Source: Motiliproteus sp965230185
GTDB lineage: Bacteria > Pseudomonadota > Gammaproteobacteria > Pseudomonadales > Balneatricaceae
Reading direction: 5' to 3'
Assembly (NCBI GenBank): GCA_965230185.1
Contig: OZ245995.1
Location: 4,526,001 to 4,590,000 of the forward strand
Length of the DNA: 64,000 nucleotides
Both the position numbers and the translations under genes were made by a program. The notes beneath the pieces are model-generated. The model ran no database searches, had not been told where the DNA came from, and was given only the letters and a program-made list of their open reading frames with translations. Shown one piece after another: positions 59,036-64,000 of this stretch; positions within the stretch are counted from its first letter, which is position 1; each line of letters starts with the position of its first letter.

Positions 59036-61708
59036 TCAGAAGTTCAGCGAGATATCCCGGTGCAGCGACTGACAGCCGGCGATATTCTCGGCCTGTTCGA
59101 TGGTCAGACGTTGCTGCATTCGCAGACCGATGGTCTGGCTGATTGCCCTGTCGTAAGCAGTCAGTTCCGGCATCAGCTCAACAGCGGCGCGTCGTCGCCA
59201 TTCCACCTCCGCGGCAAACAACTCCAGACCTTCCTGAAGCTGTTTCAGTGCCTTATCTGTATCCAGCTTCTTCTTAAGCGCCTTACGGGCTTTGGCCAGT
59301 TTGCTCTTGATAGCGCTGGCCTTAGCGACAGCACCCAGCGACTTCTCCACCGCTTTAATCGTTGCCATCGCCTCTTTCGCCCCGGCCTTATCGGTGACTG
59401 CGGAAATGACCGATTCCAGCCCACGCAGATCGGACTCCAGGGCCGCCAGGGCTTCGGCATCAGCGACCACATTGCTGACGTCCTGCACCACTTCATAAGC
59501 GCCATCGACATTGGTACGGTAGATACCACGGGCCTTCTTCAGGGCCGCTGCCAGGTCGGTATAGGTCTTGCGCGCAGATTCCCACTCTGCAGGAATCAGC
59601 GCCTGCAAATCAGCCTGTTCGGCTTTCAGTGCGTTGATTCGCTCCTGCAGCCCCGCCAGCTTCGACTGATCTGCAGTATCATCCCGGGAGATGCGGCGGT
59701 AGTCACGATCAAGCTTACTGAGCTTAGCGTCGATATCCCTTATCTCTCCCTGCAGCTCACGAACCTGGCGATGCAGCGGACGATACTCCGGCGCATACGC
59801 AGCCAGTCGCTGTTCGGCCTCGCGAATATCGACCACCCTGGCGAAGGTCGCCAGCGCCTTATCATAGCCGTCATCCAGCGACTGCTGATATTTCTTCGGC
59901 AGGTAGCTGATATCCACAGCCCTGGCACGCTCCACGCTGGCCCGCAGTGAATCTTCCTGGATGTCATACTGCTCGAACACATAGGATTCAAGACAGGACT
60001 GCAGTCGTGGATTCATCGGAGGCGGCGCCGTTTCCGATGTCAGGTGAGTGCGGTTAGGCAGGTAGTTCACCAGCGTCGGGAAAAAACCGGCAATACCCAG
60101 CGCCACCAGTTGCAGGCCGATAAAGACCACCGCGCCTTTGTAAATATGCAGAGTCTTGACAATTTTCGGTGCCACCCCCCGCAGATAGAACAGTGCAAAG
60201 CCGAACGGCGGGGTCAGGAAGGAAGTCTGAATATTCAGACCAATCATCACCCCCAGCCAGACGGCGGTCACATTGGCTTCCGGATCGGCCAGCAGGATCG
60301 GCGCCACGATCGGCACCACCACTACCGCGATCTCGATAAAGTCAAGGAAGAAGCCCAGCAGGAAGATAACCACCATCACCACGATAAACTGGGTCCAGAA
60401 GCCGCCGGGCAATCCGGTCAGGAACTCCTTGACCAGATGCTCGCCACCAAAGCCACGGAAAGCCGAGGTCAGCATGGCGGCGCCGATCAGAATGATAAAC
60501 ACCATCGAGGTGGTCTTAGCGGTTTCCAGCATGACCTCATTCAGGGTGTTTTCGATACGATAAGCCCTGATCACGCTCCAGATAACCGCGATCAGCAGCC
60601 CGACAACCGCTACCGCCGCCATGGTGATACCGATCACATCCTGCTGGCTTTTGATGTTTTTGACGTTGAGATCGTAGAAGCTCAGAACGGTGAGGATCGC
60701 CACCGTTGAGCCTATAGCCAGTATGGCCGGATAGTAGCTGTTCTTCTGACCGGCCGTGAGCCGGTAGCCGCCCATGATCATGGCGCCGACGGCACCAATG
60801 GCACCGGCCTGGTTGACGGTCGCCACCCCCAGGATAATGGATCCCAGCACCACGAAAATCAGCGCCAGCGGTGGAACCAGCGCCAGCAGAATATTCACGA
60901 CAAATTGACGGTCGTACTTACCTTCATAGGGTACCGGCGGTGCCGATTCCGGCCGGATCAGCGCAGTCACCAAAATATAAAGAATGTAGAGCCCGACCAG
61001 CACCAACCCCGGAATCAGCGCTCCCATAAACATATCACCGGCGCTGGCCGAGGTGATATCGAAAGCAGACGGCATGGCGAATTCGCCCGTCGCCTCTTTA
61101 TATTCCGCTTTACGAATAGTACTGGCCTGATCGGCGGCGCTGGAGAGTTGATCCGCCAGAATGATCAGCACGATCGACGGCGGAATAATCTGCCCCAGAG
61201 TACCGGAGGCGCAGATCGTGCCACAGGCCAGAGGCTTGGAGTAATTATTGCGCAGCATCGCCGGCAGCGAGATCAGCCCCATGGCGATCACCGTGGCACC
61301 AACGATACCGGTGGTGGCAGCCAGCAGCGCTCCCACCAGCACCACCGAAATACCCAGGCCACCGGGCACCGGTCCGAACAGCTGCGCCATCGCCACCAGC
61401 AGATCTTCGGCGATCTTTGAGCGCTGCAGCATGATCCCCATAAAGATAAACAGCGGAATGGCAATCAGGGTGTCCCGCTCTACATCCCAGTAAAGACTTC
61501 GAAAATTAGTGACCCCGGCACTGAGCCACTGAATCGGCCCGCCTTCGGCAAAGTAAGCACTGGCATCATCGGCAAACAACCAGCCGCAGAACGCGGCCAG
61601 AGCGATAGCGATGATGGCCGATCCTGGCAGAGAAAATGCCACCGGAAAGCCGGAGGTCAGAGCTGCTATCATCAGCAGGATAAGGATAAGGAGAAAAACC
61701 AGCTCCAT
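59036..61708 (-). CDS. TRAP transporter large permease (DctM) with a long coiled-coil tail
   Basis: An 890-aa protein. Residues 1 to about 555 are a DctM transporter with many membrane helices. The typical blocks are ALLAATTGIVGATVIAMGLISLP, CGTICASGTLGQIIPPSIVLIILADQ and FIEIAVVVVPIVAPIL. Two loops are longer than usual. The last roughly 330 residues are soluble and largely coiled coil (LQGEIRDIDAKLSKLDRDYRR and similar), a tail absent from standard 430-aa DctM. It drives sodium-coupled uptake of an organic acid with DctQ and the binding protein. It lies 38 bp after the small permease gene. Confidence 0.9.
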   Translation of the reverse strand: MELVFLLILILLMIAALTSGFPVAFSLPGSAIIAIALAAFCGWLFADDASAYFAEGGPIQWLSAGVTNFRSLYWDVERDTLIAIPLFIFMGIMLQRSKIAEDLLVAMAQLFGPVPGGLGISVVLVGALLAATTGIVGATVIAMGLISLPAMLRNNYSKPLACGTICASGTLGQIIPPSIVLIILADQLSSAADQASTIRKAEYKEATGEFAMPSAFDITSASAGDMFMGALIPGLVLVGLYILYILVTALIRPESAPPVPYEGKYDRQFVVNILLALVPPLALIFVVLGSIILGVATVNQAGAIGAVGAMIMGGYRLTAGQKNSYYPAILAIGSTVAILTVLSFYDLNVKNIKSQQDVIGITMAAVAVVGLLIAVIWSVIRAYRIENTLNEVMLETAKTTSMVFIILIGAAMLTSAFRGFGGEHLVKEFLTGLPGGFWTQFIVVMVVIFLLGFFLDFIEIAVVVVPIVAPILLADPEANVTAVWLGVMIGLNIQTSFLTPPFGFALFYLRGVAPKIVKTLHIYKGAVVFIGLQLVALGIAGFFPTLVNYLPNRTHLTSETAPPPMNPRLQSCLESYVFEQYDIQEDSLRASVERARAVDISYLPKKYQQSLDDGYDKALATFARVVDIREAEQRLAAYAPEYRPLHRQVRELQGEIRDIDAKLSKLDRDYRRISRDDTADQSKLAGLQERINALKAEQADLQALIPAEWESARKTYTDLAAALKKARGIYRTNVDGAYEVVQDVSNVVADAEALAALESDLRGLESVISAVTDKAGAKEAMATIKAVEKSLGAVAKASAIKSKLAKARKALKKKLDTDKALKQLQEGLELFAAEVEWRRRAAVELMPELTAYDRAISQTIGLRMQQRLTIEQAENIAGCQSLHRDISLNF

Positions 61709-61746
61709 GATGCGTTCCTTTTTATTCTGGTAACTGAGTCAACGAC

Positions 61747-62862
61747 TCAATGACTGAAACTGACCGCCGGTTTAGCCCTGCCGGGCTCATCGCGCAGGTC
61801 GGCGATGTTCGTCAGCAGATAGCTGCAGAACTGGACGATCATGGAGAAAGCAAAAACCACCAGGTAAGCCACCATCAGGTATTTCACATACATACCGTAG
61901 CCGCTCTGGGAGATTTCAAAACTCAGCAACGGGCTGTTGATACTGCTGCCTTTCCCCCACATGCCGGTGGTCAGGATTATCCAGCACAATGGCAGACCGA
62001 GCAGCAACAACCCGATGATATTGGACCAGGCTTTTGCCCGCTGAGTGAAATGAGCATAGAGCACATCGACACGCACGTGGCCTTCCAGTACCAGGGTATG
62101 AGCACTGGCAAACAGGAACAGCGCCGCGTACCAGAAACGAACCAGATCGCCCATGAAGGCCTGTTCGTAGGAGAATACAAAGCGTGAAATGACAATCTGA
62201 AACTCCGCCAGCACCACCAGCAGCGCCAGCCATGTAAAGCCCAGTGAGCGGGTAAACAGGGCGATGATGCAGGAGAGGGCAATCAGCGGATAGTGAACGT
62301 TAACGCCACGGTAATGGGGACGCCCCAGCTCCTTAGTAACCTCTTCGCCGATGAGCGGCGCCAGAAACTCTTCAACCCGCAGGAAAGAGATCAGCATGTC
62401 GGCCATTCCGACGATCAGCACCGTCCAGAAAGCGGCCCGGACCACATAAGCAGCAAAGGCGGACAAAAAAGCCGCATCGGCTCTCAGTCCCCGCTTCGGC
62501 GTCATCATCACCATGGCGATAATCAGGGCGACAGCCCCCAGATAGCTGAACAGCTGAATCCAGCCAAGACCAATCTGATCGGCTTCAAGGGGTTTTCTCA
62601 GCGGAGAAAAGCCCAGCCACTGCTGGTGAGACAGGAAATCAATGACCCCCGGCCACTTCTGCCAGAAAATCAGATAATCGTTAAACAGAAAGAGAACCGC
62701 CACCGCTACCACGGAACCTGCCAGGATGCGGGAGAATTTATCGACTGGGGAATTGTGAACCACTGCCGGCGGGTTCTGACCAGGATCACCGTTCTCGGCT
62801 GTGGCAGAGTCCGATGAGCCGTTTTCCGGAGAATCAGTCTTCTTATCAACTGTCTCGTTCAT
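61747..62862 (-). CDS. TRAP transporter small permease (DctQ), enlarged
   Basis: A 371-aa DctQ-like protein, about twice the usual 160-230 aa. Extra N-terminal helices (about 48-70, 105-125, 133-160) precede the four-helix DctQ core (about 190-350). The core includes a FYAALFLFASAHTLVLEGHVRVDVLY block, which is the family signature, and GLLLLGLPLCWIILTTG. It has a polar N-terminal tail of about 45 residues. It precedes dctM and follows the binding-protein gene. Confidence 0.88.
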   Translation of the reverse strand: MNETVDKKTDSPENGSSDSATAENGDPGQNPPAVVHNSPVDKFSRILAGSVVAVAVLFLFNDYLIFWQKWPGVIDFLSHQQWLGFSPLRKPLEADQIGLGWIQLFSYLGAVALIIAMVMMTPKRGLRADAAFLSAFAAYVVRAAFWTVLIVGMADMLISFLRVEEFLAPLIGEEVTKELGRPHYRGVNVHYPLIALSCIIALFTRSLGFTWLALLVVLAEFQIVISRFVFSYEQAFMGDLVRFWYAALFLFASAHTLVLEGHVRVDVLYAHFTQRAKAWSNIIGLLLLGLPLCWIILTTGMWGKGSSINSPLLSFEISQSGYGMYVKYLMVAYLVVFAFSMIVQFCSYLLTNIADLRDEPGRAKPAVSFSH

Positions 62863-63027
62863 TGCTTACCACCTGCACAATCAAAGGATTACTGAAAGTA
62901 TTGTGGTGTTTTCAGCGGCCCGCAACTACAGACTGACGCCGGCCGGTAAGGCCGGAGACGGTCTGCTGTCAGATGCGGAACCGGCATGCAGAGCCGAGGC
63001 CCCGCATGACCACAGGCTCTCTTTGAT

Positions 63028-64000
63028 TTACAGGTCGAGTACGCGGTTACGCTGTTCTACGTAGGCCTGATCGGAGATCTTCGCCCAGGCACCGACTTCA
63101 CTACGTGATTTCTCGAAGCTGTCATGGATGCGGGCAGCCAGATCGCTGTGCTGACGGGTTTCATCAAACACCTCTTCAGCAGCTTCCCCGAAGGCATCGT
63201 ATACATCGTCGTTGAAGCGACGCAGCTTAACGCCCTGCTCATTCAGCAGCTTAGCCAGCGCTGCACCGTTCTTGGCGTTGTATTCCGCCATCATCACATC
63301 ATTTTCCATGGATGCTGCGGCATTGATCATGATCTGATCCGATTTGGACAGACCATCCCACCAGTCCTTGTTCATGCCGATGGCCAGCATCGCACCCGGC
63401 TCGTGCATACCCGGATAGTAGTAGTATTTGGCGGCTTCATAGAACTTCATGAAGCTGTCGTTCCAGGGACCAACCCATTCGGTTGCATCGATCGCTCCGG
63501 ACACCAGGTTTTCATAGATCTGGCTGCCCGGCAAAGAAACCGGTGAAGCGCCCAGCTTGGCCATAACGTCGCCACCCAGGCCCGGAATACGCATTTTCAG
63601 ACCTTTGAGATCATCTACTGAGTTGATCTCCTTACGGAACCAGCCGCCCATCTGGACGCCGGTATTACCACACATTAGCCCTTTCAGGCCGAATTCGGCA
63701 GCCAGCTCGTCCCACAATTCCTGACCACCACCAAAGCGGATCCAGGCATTCATCTCAGTATAAGTAAGGCCAAAAGGAACGGCGGTGAAGTAAGCAAATC
63801 CGGGGTGCTTACCTTTCCAGTAGTACTCGGCGCCGTGATAAATCTGGGCATTACCGGAGGCCACTTCGTCAAAAGAATCGAACGGCTTAACGCGCTCACC
63901 GCCCGCATAGTAGTTAACCTGGATACGACCGTCGCTCATATCGGACAGACGCTTGGCGAATCGCTGGGCTCCGGTACCCAGCCCGGGGAAATCCCTCGGC
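63028..64000 (-). CDS. TRAP transporter substrate-binding protein (DctP/TakP-like), truncated by the window
   Basis: A 5'-incomplete gene. The frame stays open from the first Met (63939) back to the window edge (DFPGLGTGAQRFAKRLSDM), so the true start lies outside. The sequence has the DctP fold signature and the block AIDATEWVGPWNDSFMKFYEAAKYYYYPG. This closely resembles TakP-type proteins, which bind alpha-keto acids such as pyruvate. With lactate genes next door, a monocarboxylate (lactate or pyruvate) is a reasonable but unproved substrate. A 165-bp gap precedes the small permease gene. Confidence 0.9.
   Translation of the reverse strand, partial: PRDFPGLGTGAQRFAKRLSDMSDGRIQVNYYAGGERVKPFDSFDEVASGNAQIYHGAEYYWKGKHPGFAYFTAVPFGLTYTEMNAWIRFGGGQELWDELAAEFGLKGLMCGNTGVQMGGWFRKEINSVDDLKGLKMRIPGLGGDVMAKLGASPVSLPGSQIYENLVSGAIDATEWVGPWNDSFMKFYEAAKYYYYPGMHEPGAMLAIGMNKDWWDGLSKSDQIMINAAASMENDVMMAEYNAKNGAALAKLLNEQGVKLRRFNDDVYDAFGEAAEEVFDETRQHSDLAARIHDSFEKSRSEVGAWAKISDQAYVEQRNRVLDL

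Overview
The window looks like a chromosomal segment of a marine-type gammaproteobacterium, probably of the Oceanospirillales/Pseudomonadales kind. The evidence is the block thrS-infC-rpmI-rplT-pheS-pheT-ihfA-merR followed by tRNA-Pro, an E. coli-length QueF, an MshQ-like DUF6701 protein, LutABC/LldD lactate oxidation, a TRAP transporter and Fur-type operators. No phage, transposase, integrase or CRISPR array was seen.

Region 1 (about 19-14,200, all minus strand) is a compact type IV filament locus. In transcription order it runs: PilP-like protein, secretin, small lipoprotein, a 98-aa unknown, a large pilin with a 42-residue leader, a GspG-like pseudopilin, an exported unknown, a large pseudopilin, a PilM-PilN fusion, PilO, a PilT-like ATPase, a PilB/GspE ATPase and PilC/GspF. 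It matches neither a canonical T4aP, an MSHA nor a T2SS operon.

Region 2 (about 14,200-26,600) looks like an iron-responsive reductive iron-uptake region. It holds an ethylbenzene-dehydrogenase-like heme protein, a ferric-reductase-like flavocytochrome with an added c-heme motif, DoxX, MoxR-DUF58-TgpA (the TgpA lacks its catalytic Cys), an FTR1/EfeU permease, and a DUF1111 di-heme protein with a membrane partner. Fur-like sites overlap or abut four promoters. A gene-poor stretch at 23.7-24.0 kb appears to encode two divergent, very short RNAs and a 27-aa membrane peptide.

Region 3 (26.9-42.7 kb) is mixed: DUF4197, MscS, a GGDEF/degenerate-EAL protein, a copper ATPase with five heavy-metal domains coupled to a 28-aa membrane peptide, a thioesterase, a nitroreductase, queF, a YadGH-type ABC exporter, a PA2817-like protein and a giant MshQ-like DUF6701 protein.

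Region 4 (42.9-52.8 kb) holds duplicated tRNA-Gly/tRNA-Glu pairs, a tRNA-Pro array in which two intact copies are followed by decayed copies, and the translation block, including infC with an AUC start.

Region 5 (52.8-64.0 kb) is an L-lactate module: two FadR/LldR-type regulators, each with a TGGTnnnACCA operator nearby, then lutABC and lldD, converging on a TRAP transporter (TakP-like binding protein, large DctQ, DctM with a roughly 330-residue coiled-coil tail). The binding-protein gene runs off the window end. All family calls come from reading the translations; no database search was run.
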